The notes below the pieces were generated by a model, which did no database searches, was not told the origin of the DNA, and saw nothing but the letters and a program-made list of their open reading frames with translations. From the NCBI GenBank assembly GCA_003134785.1, contig PLCN01000018.1, positions 62,001 to 126,000 of the forward strand: a stretch of DNA of 64,000 bases, in the 5' to 3' direction. Source of the DNA: Spartobacteria bacterium. GTDB lineage: Bacteria > Verrucomicrobiota > Verrucomicrobiia > Chthoniobacterales > UBA10450. Shown in pieces: positions 51,828 through 61,364 of the stretch. Position 1 is the stretch's first letter; every line of letters begins with the position of its first letter. Made by a program: the position numbers and the translations under genes.

Positions 51828-52985
51828 CTAAGGCTTCAGCACCACCTTCACGCAATCATCTTCCTTATCGCGGAAGATTTGATACGCGTGCGGCGCTTCA
51901 TCCAGCGGTAAGCGATGAGTGATGATGTCGTCCAGCTTGATCTCGCCGCGCTCGATGATGCCGATCAATTCGTCGATGTATTTCTGCACCGGCGCCTGGC
52001 CGAACGCCATCTTGATCCCCTTGTCGAAGATCTGGCCGAGCGGGAACGCATCGTACGGCAACCCGTAGACGCCCACCACGCTGACGACTCCGCCTCGTCG
52101 CACCGCGCTGATTGCCGCTTTCAGCGCATTCAAGCTCCCCATTTCCATGTGCCAGATGTTTTTCAGTTTGTCCGTCAGCTTTCGATCAGCTTCGAGCCCC
52201 ACCGCATCGACACACACGTCAGCGCCCCGCCCTGACGTCATGGCGCGAATCGCCTCGACCGCATTGCCGTCCGCGGCATTCACCGTCTCGGAATTCGCCG
52301 CGCGCCGCGCCATTTCCAGCCGGTAAGGCTGAATATCAACGCCGATCACGCGTTTCGCTCCCTTAAGCCATGCGATTTTCTGCGCCATCAAACCGACCGG
52401 TCCACAACCGAACACCGCGACGGTTTCGCCGCCTTGTAAATTCGCCCAATCGATCGCCGACCAACCCGTCGGAAAAATATCCGTGAGAAAAAGGACTTCC
52501 TCGTCCTTGAAACGATCGGAAATCTTCCGCGGCCCGAAGTTCGCATAAGGCACGCGCACGTATTCGGCCTGGCCGCCATCGTAACCACCGTAGAGATCCG
52601 TGTAGCCAAAAAGTCCGCCGCCCTTTTGATCGAGGAGACCGCCTTCCGGTCCGTAGTTTTCCGGGTTCGAGTTTTCGCAATGGCCGGGCAGTCCGTCGCC
52701 GCAAAAGAAACAACGCCCGCACGCGATCGGAAATGGAACCACCACGCGATCGCCCTTTTGCACCGCCGCGACACCCCGGCCCCGCTCTTCCACGATGCCC
52801 ATGAACTCATGCCCAAGCACCATGTCGTCCTTTTGCGGAATGAACCCGTTAAAGATGTGCAGGTCCGAGCCGCAGATCGCCGTCGAGGTCACCCGGAGAA
52901 TGATATCCTCGTCGTGTTCGATCTTCGGATCTGGAACCTGATTGACTTCAACGTGTCCTGGCCGGTGAAAAACGAGTGCCTTCAT
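51828..52985 (-). CDS. Zinc-dependent alcohol dehydrogenase family protein
   Basis: 385 residues. Catalytic zinc ligands are in ICGSDLHIFNG and GHEFMG; the structural zinc site is CGRCFFCGDGLPGHC. The NAD domain has VFGCGPVGLMAQ and ADVCVDAVG. It resembles glutathione-independent formaldehyde dehydrogenase and other long-chain members. Substrate unknown. ATG 52985 is convergent with nothing; it is divergent from thrS, 87 bases away. Confidence 0.92.
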   Translation of the reverse strand: MKALVFHRPGHVEVNQVPDPKIEHDEDIILRVTSTAICGSDLHIFNGFIPQKDDMVLGHEFMGIVEERGRGVAAVQKGDRVVVPFPIACGRCFFCGDGLPGHCENSNPENYGPEGGLLDQKGGGLFGYTDLYGGYDGGQAEYVRVPYANFGPRKISDRFKDEEVLFLTDIFPTGWSAIDWANLQGGETVAVFGCGPVGLMAQKIAWLKGAKRVIGVDIQPYRLEMARRAANSETVNAADGNAVEAIRAMTSGRGADVCVDAVGLEADRKLTDKLKNIWHMEMGSLNALKAAISAVRRGGVVSVVGVYGLPYDAFPLGQIFDKGIKMAFGQAPVQKYIDELIGIIERGEIKLDDIITHRLPLDEAPHAYQIFRDKEDDCVKVVLKP

Positions 52986-53072
52986 GTGGAGAAGAAACGA
53001 AAGTCATCCGCGACTCGGATGCGGAAAATTTCTCGCGTCGCAATCCTCACGCACTAGATTGCCCGCCGACCC

Positions 53073-55130
53073 ATGGCCGAAGAACGCAAAACTTTAGAGC
53101 AACGCGCGCAGATGACCGACATCGAGCGCTTGCGGCATTCGGCGGCCCACGTTCTGGCGACCGCCATCCTCAAAATCTGGCCGGATGCGCAGTTCGCCGC
53201 GGGTCCGCCGGTCGAGAACGGCTTCTATTACGACGTCGAACTCGACCACCGCATCTCACCCGAAGATTTCGAGAAGATCGAGGCCGAGATGAAAAAGGAA
53301 ATCAAAGCCAATCACACCTTTGAGCGCGTCGTTCTGCCGCGCGACGAAGCTTTGTCCATGGCCCAGCGTGGTGTCCTTGGTGCCCTTGGTGAGAGACCTT
53401 CTCCCAGCAAGTTCAAACTCGATATCATCCAGAACATTCCCGAGGGCGAAGAAATCTCGCTCTATCGCAACGGCGACTTCACCGATCTTTGCGCCGGCCC
53501 GCACGTCATGCGCACCGGCAACATCGGCGCGTTCAAACTCACCCATGTCGCCAGCGCCTACTACAAAGGCGACGAAAAGAACCCGCAGCTCCAGCGCATC
53601 TACGGAACCGCCTTCAAGAACAAGACCCAACTCGACGAGTACTTCGCGATGCTCGAGGAAGCGAAGAAACGCGACCATCGCAAGCTCGGCAAGGAACTCG
53701 AGCTATTCACCTTCGACGATCAGGTTGGCCCCGGCCTCCCGCTCTGGCTCCCGCGCGGAACGGCGATCATCGAGGAACTGGAGAAGCTCGCGAAGGAGAC
53801 GGAGTTTGCGGCTGGCTATGTGCGTGTGCGGACGCCTAATCTAGCGCGCGAAAGCCTCTACATAACGAGCGGCCACCTGCCCTATTACAAAGAATCCATG
53901 TTCCCGCCGATGGAGCTATTCGAAAACAGGGCAGACCATGATGCGTTCACGACAGCAAACGCAAATCTTACGAAGACAGTCAGAGAGTGGTTTCCACAGC
54001 TTTTTCCAGGCAGCCTCTTCAAAGAAGAACTGGCTAAAGGGAAAGACTATCCTCAGATCGTTAGTGATGCGCTGAGTAAACTCGATCCTGAGGAGGCGCT
54101 CACCGTTAAGAGCCACCTACTTCAATTAGGCGCAGTCAACTTGTTGAAAGGCGGGACGCCGGAGCCCGATCGCTATTACCTCAAAGCGATGAACTGCCCG
54201 CATCACCACAAACTTTATGATGCGATCCCGCGCAGTTATCGCGACTTGCCGTTACGTCTCGCCGAATACGGGACATGCCATCGCTACGAGCAGAGCGGCG
54301 AGCTCTTCGGCCTCATGCGCGTCCGTTCGCTTCAGATGAACGACGCCCACATCTACTGCACCGAAGACCAATTCGAGTCGGAGTTTCTCGCCGTGAACGA
54401 GATGTATCTGAAATACTTCAAGCTCTTCGGCATCGACAAGTACGTGATGCGTTTCTCCACTCACGATCCCGAGAAGCTGGGCCAGAAATTCGTCGATAAC
54501 TCCCCGCTCTGGCTTAAGACCGAGGACATGGTTCGCGGCGTCCTTCAGCGCAGCGGCATCAACTACGTCGAAGTGCCTAACGAAGCCGCCTTCTACGGAC
54601 CGAAGATCGATGTCCAGGTCTGGAGCGCGATCGGCCGCGAATTCACCATCGCCACCAATCAGGTCGATTTCGCCCAACCGAAAAGTTTCGGTCTCGTTTA
54701 CAAAGACCGCGACAACACCGAGAAAACGCCGCTCTGCATCCACCGCGCGCCGCTCGGCACGCACGAACGCTTCATCGGTTTCCTCATCGAACATTACGCC
54801 GGCAACTTCCCACTCTGGCTCTCGCCGGAGCAGGTCCGCATCCTACCCATCGGCGACGAAGCGCCGTTACTCGAATACGCGCGCGCCATCCAGGCAGAAT
54901 TACGCGCCCACCAAGTCCGTTGCGAGCTAGACGCCAGCAGCGACCACATCAAAGCCAAGATTGCCAACGCCGAGCAGATGAAAGTCCACACCATGCTCGT
55001 CATCGGCAGTCGCGACATGGAAGCTAATGCCGTCAGCGTGCGCATTCACGGTAAAGGCAACCTCGGCGCCAAGCCGCGCGATGAAGTCATCGCGAATCTT
55101 ATTCAAGCGATCAAAGAACGACGCGCATAA
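53073..55130 (+). CDS. thrS: Threonyl-tRNA synthetase with an inserted segment
   Basis: 685 residues. It lacks the usual N-terminal TGS domain and begins with the editing region LRHSAAHVLATAILKIWP and FTDLCAGPHVMRTG. The catalytic core has AMNCPHHHKLYD, GTCHRYEQSGELFGLMRVRSLQMNDAHIYC and PLGTHERFIGFLIEHYAG. The anticodon domain ends DMEANAVSVRIHGKGNLGAK. Between MELFE and YYLKAMNCP an extra segment of about 86 residues (53919-54173) is inserted with no match to the E. coli-type enzyme. ATG 53073 is clear. Divergent from the dehydrogenase. Confidence 0.95.
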   Translation: MAEERKTLEQRAQMTDIERLRHSAAHVLATAILKIWPDAQFAAGPPVENGFYYDVELDHRISPEDFEKIEAEMKKEIKANHTFERVVLPRDEALSMAQRGVLGALGERPSPSKFKLDIIQNIPEGEEISLYRNGDFTDLCAGPHVMRTGNIGAFKLTHVASAYYKGDEKNPQLQRIYGTAFKNKTQLDEYFAMLEEAKKRDHRKLGKELELFTFDDQVGPGLPLWLPRGTAIIEELEKLAKETEFAAGYVRVRTPNLARESLYITSGHLPYYKESMFPPMELFENRADHDAFTTANANLTKTVREWFPQLFPGSLFKEELAKGKDYPQIVSDALSKLDPEEALTVKSHLLQLGAVNLLKGGTPEPDRYYLKAMNCPHHHKLYDAIPRSYRDLPLRLAEYGTCHRYEQSGELFGLMRVRSLQMNDAHIYCTEDQFESEFLAVNEMYLKYFKLFGIDKYVMRFSTHDPEKLGQKFVDNSPLWLKTEDMVRGVLQRSGINYVEVPNEAAFYGPKIDVQVWSAIGREFTIATNQVDFAQPKSFGLVYKDRDNTEKTPLCIHRAPLGTHERFIGFLIEHYAGNFPLWLSPEQVRILPIGDEAPLLEYARAIQAELRAHQVRCELDASSDHIKAKIANAEQMKVHTMLVIGSRDMEANAVSVRIHGKGNLGAKPRDEVIANLIQAIKERRA
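53919..54173 (+). other. Extra segment inside thrS
   Basis: Codons reading NRADHDAFTTANANL, VREWFPQLFPGSLF, YPQIVSDALSKLDPEEAL and GAVNLLKGGTPEPD. It is in frame, with no stop, and looks more A/T-rich than its surroundings. Canonical enzymes go from the MFPPMEL position almost straight to YYLKAMNC. It could be a lineage-specific domain or an inserted mobile fragment. Confidence 0.6.
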
Positions 55131-55156
55131 TTGAAAGCAAAGAGTTCCTCCTGAAC

Positions 55157-56017
55157 ATGATGGTCTCGCGAAGAGTGCATTTCCTGCACGCAACGCTGAT
55201 GGCATTCATCAGCTCTTGCGGAGCTGGTGCGTTCGGGCAGGCCAATCCGTGGCCCGGAGAGATAGAGCACCACTTTCGGCGCTTACGTGCATCAATCCAG
55301 AGAGACGAAGGACCCGTCGAGGTTTACGCCCTATTGAGCACTCTCACTCAGCGGGTCATCGAGTTGAACAAGGATGGCAGAGCCATGCTGCATTACGATG
55401 ATGGCAACGGGCGCACTCGTGAGCGCGCGGTTCCGGCCGAGGAACTCGCGCAGTTGCGACGCTGGCTAAGCGCAAATAAAGTCGATGTGTTGCCGCCTTA
55501 CGACGAAGGCGTGTCAGACGGCATCCGATACGAGTACGTTCACCTCGATCGCAAAGGCGCGGAAAGTCGCGTGCCGATGAACAATCCGCCGGAAACGATT
55601 GCCGCCGCTTCTGCGGTCGTTCGAGCGGCAACACCGCAGACAAAACGGCAGGCATACGGCGCCCTCATAAGACGAATGCTCGCACTCGACGCAATCCCCA
55701 TACGAGTCTCGTACCAATCTCTTGAACATCTCCCCGGCTTCCGACTCGTTCACACCGGAGATAAGGATTACGTCAACGCGCTGTCATTGCACCACGGCCA
55801 ACTCTTGGCTGAGGTGTGGCGGGAGGGAAAGGCAAAGACGTGGCATACAGTAACTGACAGTGGTATTGCGGCTGAACGCGTAGTCGAGCCACGCAATCCG
55901 CTGGAGCGTGAGTGGTGGCCAAGGTATTCAAGAGGCGAGTATGCAGATGCCACCGAAGGACCGTATGGAGGTAAACGGCAGCGTGGCTTCTCCTCACTGG
56001 AGATATCGCAAAGGTGA
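55157..56017 (+). CDS. Exported hypothetical protein, possible lipoprotein
   Basis: 286 residues. An N-terminal hydrophobic stretch ends ISSC (residue 21), which fits a lipobox, or further on at FGQA. The rest is soluble and rich in polar residues, with no family recognised (VEVYALLSTLTQRVIELNKDG, RAATPQTKRQAYGALIRR). ATG at 55157 or 55160. It is bracketed by the thrS 3' end and a second copy of the thrS tail (56049), so it is likely acquired sequence. Confidence 0.5.
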   Translation: MMVSRRVHFLHATLMAFISSCGAGAFGQANPWPGEIEHHFRRLRASIQRDEGPVEVYALLSTLTQRVIELNKDGRAMLHYDDGNGRTRERAVPAEELAQLRRWLSANKVDVLPPYDEGVSDGIRYEYVHLDRKGAESRVPMNNPPETIAAASAVVRAATPQTKRQAYGALIRRMLALDAIPIRVSYQSLEHLPGFRLVHTGDKDYVNALSLHHGQLLAEVWREGKAKTWHTVTDSGIAAERVVEPRNPLEREWWPRYSRGEYADATEGPYGGKRQRGFSSLEISQR

Positions 56018-56048
56018 CATTACCAATTCCCCCGGCGGGACCGAAATA

Positions 56049-56177
56049 ATGTGCGATATGGAAGCAAACGCCGTCAGCCTGCGCATCGACGGCAAAGGCA
56101 ATCTCGGCGCCAAGCCGCGCGGCGAAGTGGTCGCGGATATTCTCCAAACGATTCAGAACCGACGCCCCTCAAGTTAG
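56049..56177 (+). pseudogene. Duplicated C-terminal tail of ThrS
   Basis: MCDMEANAVSLRIDGKGNLG and later GEVVADILQTIQNRR match the thrS ending DMEANAVSVRIHGKGNLGAK ... DEVIANLIQAIKERRA with several changes. There is no other synthetase sequence, so it is a displaced or duplicated gene end. The open frame upstream (from 55908) overlaps the previous gene and is not coding. Confidence 0.75.
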
Positions 56178-56220
56178 CATTAACATTGACTCGGACTCAG
56201 AAAGGCCTTTCAGTATTTCC

Positions 56221-56445
56221 ATGTCAGCACCCAACCCCCAGCTCGAGCCCGAAGAAAACCAAGTGTTCACGACCTTGCGGGAGCGGATCGCCATGCCGCT
56301 GCTCGAAGTCGCTGCCGCGACTAAGATCAACGTCGAAGAGTTACAAATCACAATTGATAAACTGGCGGAAAAGAATCTGGTCATGATCGATGATCGGGAT
56401 GATCCTTTGAGCGCAATTGTCAGTGTAAATAAGAAATTTTTGTAG
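56221..56445 (+). CDS. Small hypothetical protein with a helix-turn-helix-like fold
   Basis: 74 residues: VFTTLRERIAMPLLEVAAATKINVEELQITIDKLAEKNLVMIDD has the spacing of a winged-helix or MarR-type bihelical motif, but no family is certain. ATG 56221 is the start. It ends 16 bases before the next gene, so the two may be cotranscribed. Confidence 0.5.
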   Translation: MSAPNPQLEPEENQVFTTLRERIAMPLLEVAAATKINVEELQITIDKLAEKNLVMIDDRDDPLSAIVSVNKKFL

Positions 56446-56461
56446 AGGACGCCGCTCACCT

Positions 56462-57127
56462 ATGTCCCCCCTGGACCACGTTGTTTATTGGAGCATTTTG
56501 CTCGTTCCGTTTGGCATCGGGATTCTCTCCGGTGGCCAAAGCATATACGGCAAGATGGGCAACGATTTTACCGGCGTACTGACCAACATCTGGGGTTGGA
56601 TTTACTGGCTCTCGCGCGGAATCGTTCCGGCTGGGGCGTATCTTTTCTGGTATTTCAAGCAGGCGCCTCCGTCGCATTCGTGGCAAGCCGCGCTTGTCTG
56701 CGGTCTGGGTGCGGAAACGATTCTGCGGACCAAGTTATATGTCACAAGCAAAACCGAGGGCGGAAAATCTGAGGACGTCTTTAAAGGTTTTTTTGATCTG
56801 ATCGAATGGTGGCAGTCTCTCTGTCTGAGGCAGGCAGCTATTTCGCGAGCAGAAGGTCGCCAAAAGTACGTGAAGGACCAATTCGGCGCGGCCACCGACT
56901 TTCCCGCCCTCACGGTGAAACTCCTCACCAACGCGACGGGTTTTCCGCCTTTCGTCGAGACAGAAATCACTGACAAGATCAAGGCTTTGGTGACTCAATT
57001 CAACGCGGAGCCACCGCGGACTGCCCCCGAACAACAAGCACTCCTTCACCGCACTTATATCCTGAGGATTGGTTACGCCATGCTGGATACGGTCGGCAGA
57101 TCTGGTTTGCTGACGTTGAACGCGTAA
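56462..57127 (+). CDS. Hypothetical membrane protein
   Basis: 221 residues. Hydrophobic segments at roughly 5-25, 42-62 and 70-85 are followed by a soluble region with an amphipathic middle (FFDLIEWWQSLCLRQ, EGRQKYVKDQF). No family recognised. ATG 56462. It may form a pair with the 74-residue product. Confidence 0.5.
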   Translation: MSPLDHVVYWSILLVPFGIGILSGGQSIYGKMGNDFTGVLTNIWGWIYWLSRGIVPAGAYLFWYFKQAPPSHSWQAALVCGLGAETILRTKLYVTSKTEGGKSEDVFKGFFDLIEWWQSLCLRQAAISRAEGRQKYVKDQFGAATDFPALTVKLLTNATGFPPFVETEITDKIKALVTQFNAEPPRTAPEQQALLHRTYILRIGYAMLDTVGRSGLLTLNA

Positions 57128-57171
57128 TCTTCAACGCCAAACTGGTTCAGGCGCGCTTCGAAACGGGCTCC

Positions 57172-57753
57172 CTACCCATCGATCTTTGGTTCGAGATAGG
57201 CGAACGATTTCAAGACCTCTTTCAACGCTCCGGCATGCTTACGATAGCTCGCCCCGTCCCTGGCCGAGAGAACAATGTAAGCTACCGCGTGAGGTAGCTG
57301 CACGTAAGCAACCCGCTCGTATTGGGAGTAAGACTTGGTAGGAGCATATTCATTTACAAAGTAGGCCTGTCCATCGCCCGTCTTGCCGGATTCGATTTTT
57401 TGCTTCGGGAGGCCATGTTCCTTCTCCATCTCCTTGATCGCGGTGGCGACGAATGTCTCCACGTCGGTGTATTGCGTGCTGGCGATCCTGGCATACATGA
57501 TCGTTTTGGCGTCGGCCCAGCTCGAACCCTTCGGATAAAGCACGCAGGGCAAACCCTGTTCTGCGCCTGCGCTGTTATCCAGCACCCAACCCTTCGGCGC
57601 GCTGATCTTGAAGGCCGCTTTCGGCCCATAAACTATTCCTCCCGGATAAGTATCCTTGGCTGAAGTTGAGTCGCACCAGGATAGGACAATGACTACAAGG
57701 AGAGCTATGCGCTTCATGAGCATAAGACAAGTATTAGAGGGGCGCGGAATCAA
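57172..57753 (-). CDS. Exported hypothetical protein, third gene of an envelope operon
   Basis: 193 residues from the first ATG; MLMKRIALLVVIVLSW at residue 11 or MKRIALL at 13 (57717) is the better start, giving a signal peptide ending TSA. The mature part has APKGWVLDNSAG and YVQLPHAVAYIVLSARD, a small beta-rich domain also seen in photosystem-type PsbP-like folds, but this is only a resemblance. It overlaps the upstream gene by 4 bases. Confidence 0.6.
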   Translation of the reverse strand: MIPRPSNTCLMLMKRIALLVVIVLSWCDSTSAKDTYPGGIVYGPKAAFKISAPKGWVLDNSAGAEQGLPCVLYPKGSSWADAKTIMYARIASTQYTDVETFVATAIKEMEKEHGLPKQKIESGKTGDGQAYFVNEYAPTKSYSQYERVAYVQLPHAVAYIVLSARDGASYRKHAGALKEVLKSFAYLEPKIDG

Positions 57754-60700
57754 TTACTGGCAACGGCGTTTAACTTTAGCTGATCGCTAAGGTAACTAAC
57801 GAGATAGCGGAGAGGATGCGTACGATCGCCTGGCACCTTCGTTAGAAATAGCTTAAGCCGCAGTGCCGCCGCGGGGCGTGATCGGATCGCGGCGAGCAAC
57901 TCGGCGCGGTTCTCGGCTTTCGCGAGATCGGCGAAAATGTTCGCCAGGCGAACGGCGGCTTCCGGTTGCAGATCCAGTTTCGATTTGTCGTCCAACTGGG
58001 GCAGAGTCAGATCGAGCGCTCGCCCCCAGTCGTGCATGCGCCAAAGCGTCATCGCCCGCAGGTTGCGAACTTCGGCCGCGTAGCGCCCATTCGGAAATCC
58101 GCGATCGTAGTCGTCCAGGGCTCCCAGCACGCGCTTGGGATCGAAGGCTTCTCGCTGATAAGATTTTTGTGTGATGTCGAAAATGTTATCGTTTGGTTCC
58201 GTTCCCGGCGCGGGCATGCCGACATCGCAGAAGTAGGGACGCGAAAGCGCCTGGACCGAGCGGGCGATGACGAAAAGGGCAGCTTCCCGCTTGTGGCTGC
58301 GCGGATATTTCTTCAAAAAATCCCGAGCCATCTCTTCCATTTCGGCGTGATCCCGGGAAGTGTAGGTAGCTTTGCTGTTATCCGCTTTTGGATCTTCAAT
58401 GTCGGTCTCGACTGAAGTTCTCACGCCGGCGGTCAAGCCGATCCGGCTAAACTCGAGGTAATCCGCTACCGGCTGCATAATCGAATTTTTGAGCGCGGCG
58501 TCGATTTCGGCCAGGATGTCTTCGTCTTTCTTTGCGGGAGGATTCAACGTGCCGCTCGGTGGCTCCCAGCCATTGCTCTCCAAGACATCAAACCGGATGC
58601 CGACGTAAATCTTCAGCATCTCGTGGGTGATTTTTGGTTCGGAGAAAAATTGCGCGAGATCGTCGAGGAAGTTCACGCAAATCGCGTCGCTGATGTCGGT
58701 GATGTTTTTCTTCACTAGCGCATCGAGCTCGCGAACTTCCGCGGTCATGGTCGCCGGTTCCGCGACCACGGCCTTTTCCGGCAAGAGGGCGATGCGTTTG
58801 GTGAGATCGTCCCAGGCCGAACGGTCTTGGGAATTGTCTTCAGAGTTCCCCTTTCCGAAAGCGCCGAAGTCATCGTACGGGTAACCAAGAATATTCGCGT
58901 CGCGTCTTGAAGAGGTGTCGTAGTTCTGGTCCTCGAGCTTTGGCGCCGGGGGAAAACTCCAGTAGGCCGCCAGCCGTTTCGCCTCGACCGAATCCGGAGC
59001 TTCCTTGCGGAGCTTTTCGTAAATTTCACGAGAGACCGCTTCGCCTTTTATCTCGCGCGCCAACTGCTCGGCGTATTCCGAAGCGGCCGCGATCCTGGGC
59101 ATTGTTTCCAACGCCTTCCATCGCGCCTGCGCCCCGAGCGGGGTTCCGGGCCGCGCCCGCGCCGCGTTCAACCACCAGCGCGAGGCATGTCGCAGCTCAT
59201 CACGTTGTTCCAGTTCGGTATCGACGTCCTTGAGTCGGAGCGACCGCCCATTGTCGCGGCGCCTCGTCGCATCCAATGAAGTGTAGCGCTTCAGAAAATG
59301 CACCATGGTATCGAGCGGTACGCGCAAGAGCTTGCCACGCGCGTCGGCCCAGGCATTACCCAGGCGGACCATATCTTCCGCCTTCTCCTGCGGCGGACCA
59401 GCAGCGGCGAGCGTCAGCTTTTCGAGATTCTCGGCCACGCGTTTGAATTCTTCCGGCGGCATGAACTTCTTTGCTTCGGCAAAATTTTCCTGCGCCAGGT
59501 AGCGTTCGGCAATGACAGAGCGGATCTCCTTCTTCCCCACCTCGTCGAAGCTTGCGCTATCGACCGCGGTAGCCAGCTCGGTCAACGGCGCAAAATTCAG
59601 CAGCGTATCGATCGCCTGCTGGACCTGATCGAGATCGGCTCCGGAGAGGTTGGGATAGACCGCGCTCTCTTTCAGCTCCCAGGCTTCTTCAGTCTCGGGA
59701 TAAGTTTCCGCGGTCGTGTAGCGCGAGCCTTCAAATGAGGAAACGCTCGAGTCGTCGGGTGCGTTCTCCGTCTCCGTTTCAGTTTCGCTTTCTTCCTCGG
59801 TCTTTGAATCTTTTTCGGTTTCCGGCTTCGCGTCAGTCTTCGTCTCCGGCGGAGTGTGCTGCGCCATCAGAGCCTTCAACTCCGCCACCGCTTCGCCGGC
59901 CTGGTGATTATCCTGCAGCGCGAAGGCAAGACGAAGGCGCACACCGGGCGCCATCGGATTTTTTGGAAATTTCCCCAGAAATTTTCGATAAGTCTCGATC
60001 GCCTCCGCTGCCTTGCCCGCGCGTTGCAGCGCGACCGCGCGCACCATGAGCAGATCGTCGCTGCGCTCGAGCTCCGCCGGCGCAAGATTCGTCAACTGCA
60101 AGGCCTGCTCTTGGTTACCCGATGCGCTCGCAGCCTGCGCCAGCATGGCCAGGTAACGCGGCTGCCAGTCACCCGCTTGATAGATTTGCTTTTGCTTCAC
60201 CACCTCCGCGGCGATGCGCGGCAGTATCGTGCGCCGCCACTTTTTCACATCGGCCGGCTGATCGTATTTTCCGTCGTAGTTCTTCGCTTCCGGCGCGCTG
60301 AGGACAAGATAAGTGAAACCCATCGCAATGCGCGGATGCCGCGCGATCAAGGAAAACGCCGACGCGCTGTCGGGTTTCTCCGCGACGCGGACCAGGCATT
60401 TCTCGCACATGAAAACCGCGGACTTGATCGTCTCCGGATGTCCCGGCGTTTCCGCCTGGGCGATGTAGTATTCGAGCGCCTTGAGATAATTCTCGCCATC
60501 GAATGCCAGCGCGCCGAGCCAGCCGAGCGCGTCCGCTTCAAAGCTGCCTCCCGGATATTGCTTTCGATAACGCTCGAACATTTCCGCGGCTTTCGTGCGC
60601 GCGGGTCCACGCTTTTTGATATCGTCTTCCGTGCGATCGTCCTGCGAATCCATGCCGCGCCGAGATTCCGAAAAGGCACAGCGCGCTTGCATGAAGAGCG

Positions 60701-61364
60701 CGATCTCCGCGCGCGGATGTCTGGGAAATTCCTTCACCACGCGTTCGAACCAGGGCAGACATTCCCTGCGATCGCCACTTCGGTAGCTCGCGGCCCCCAC
60801 CAGGTAGAGCCAGTGAGGCTTGAGCGCTCCCGCCGCCTCGCGCGCCTTTCGCTCCAGCTCCTCCGTGTGAGAGATCGGCTTGGTCGACTCGCTCTCCTCC
60901 GAGCTTTCTGTTCGCGCCGGGGGGTTGAAGACGCCTTTGTTCTCGACGCGCCATTTGATGTAATCCGCGGCCGCGACCTTGTTGTCCGCCGAATGGGTCA
61001 GCACGTCGTGGACATCGTGGAGCAGATTGCACCAGTCGCCTCCACTAGAATAATGCTGCCGCGCCTGGGTTAACAGGCCATCCGCGACAAAGACCAGGGA
61101 TGCCGCGGGTTCTTTGCGCAGGCGCTCGGAAAGCGCGAGAATTTCCTTTGCGAAATCAGGCGTGTCGGTGTCCGAAGGGTGCGCGTCCGTCTCGAGAAAA
61201 ATTTCGCCGAGCGATTTGCCCGGGAGAAAATCGAGAGAATCGCCCACGGACGGCGCCGGCGCGTCGAAGCCATCACCGCCAGTGGCGTAGAGACGGCAAA
61301 GCGGCGCGGCCAGAAAGAAAGCGCCAGTCGCGGCCAGCACAATTATTCGTCGATGTTTTTCCAT
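57750..61364 (-). CDS. Very large exported TPR-type repeat protein
   Basis: 1204 residues. Signal peptide about 1-27. Tetratricopeptide-like helix pairs recur (AAGALKPHWLYLVGAASYRSG, CLPWFERVVKEFPRHPRAE, LDYFIAQAE-like, VALQRAGKAAEAIETYRKFL). An acidic low-complexity stretch (about 505-545) and several long helical blocks follow. It is probably a periplasmic or outer-membrane scaffold. It overlaps the DUF3142 gene by 22 bases and the small gene by 4. Family not identified beyond the TPR. Confidence 0.8.
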   Translation of the reverse strand: MEKHRRIIVLAATGAFFLAAPLCRLYATGGDGFDAPAPSVGDSLDFLPGKSLGEIFLETDAHPSDTDTPDFAKEILALSERLRKEPAASLVFVADGLLTQARQHYSSGGDWCNLLHDVHDVLTHSADNKVAAADYIKWRVENKGVFNPPARTESSEESESTKPISHTEELERKAREAAGALKPHWLYLVGAASYRSGDRRECLPWFERVVKEFPRHPRAEIALFMQARCAFSESRRGMDSQDDRTEDDIKKRGPARTKAAEMFERYRKQYPGGSFEADALGWLGALAFDGENYLKALEYYIAQAETPGHPETIKSAVFMCEKCLVRVAEKPDSASAFSLIARHPRIAMGFTYLVLSAPEAKNYDGKYDQPADVKKWRRTILPRIAAEVVKQKQIYQAGDWQPRYLAMLAQAASASGNQEQALQLTNLAPAELERSDDLLMVRAVALQRAGKAAEAIETYRKFLGKFPKNPMAPGVRLRLAFALQDNHQAGEAVAELKALMAQHTPPETKTDAKPETEKDSKTEEESETETETENAPDDSSVSSFEGSRYTTAETYPETEEAWELKESAVYPNLSGADLDQVQQAIDTLLNFAPLTELATAVDSASFDEVGKKEIRSVIAERYLAQENFAEAKKFMPPEEFKRVAENLEKLTLAAAGPPQEKAEDMVRLGNAWADARGKLLRVPLDTMVHFLKRYTSLDATRRRDNGRSLRLKDVDTELEQRDELRHASRWWLNAARARPGTPLGAQARWKALETMPRIAAASEYAEQLAREIKGEAVSREIYEKLRKEAPDSVEAKRLAAYWSFPPAPKLEDQNYDTSSRRDANILGYPYDDFGAFGKGNSEDNSQDRSAWDDLTKRIALLPEKAVVAEPATMTAEVRELDALVKKNITDISDAICVNFLDDLAQFFSEPKITHEMLKIYVGIRFDVLESNGWEPPSGTLNPPAKKDEDILAEIDAALKNSIMQPVADYLEFSRIGLTAGVRTSVETDIEDPKADNSKATYTSRDHAEMEEMARDFLKKYPRSHKREAALFVIARSVQALSRPYFCDVGMPAPGTEPNDNIFDITQKSYQREAFDPKRVLGALDDYDRGFPNGRYAAEVRNLRAMTLWRMHDWGRALDLTLPQLDDKSKLDLQPEAAVRLANIFADLAKAENRAELLAAIRSRPAAALRLKLFLTKVPGDRTHPLRYLVSYLSDQLKLNAVASN

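Noticed and set aside
59856-61073. A 405-residue plus-strand frame opposite the TPR protein
   Set aside because: Long Arg/His/Leu-rich shadow of the coding strand; no recognisable domain.
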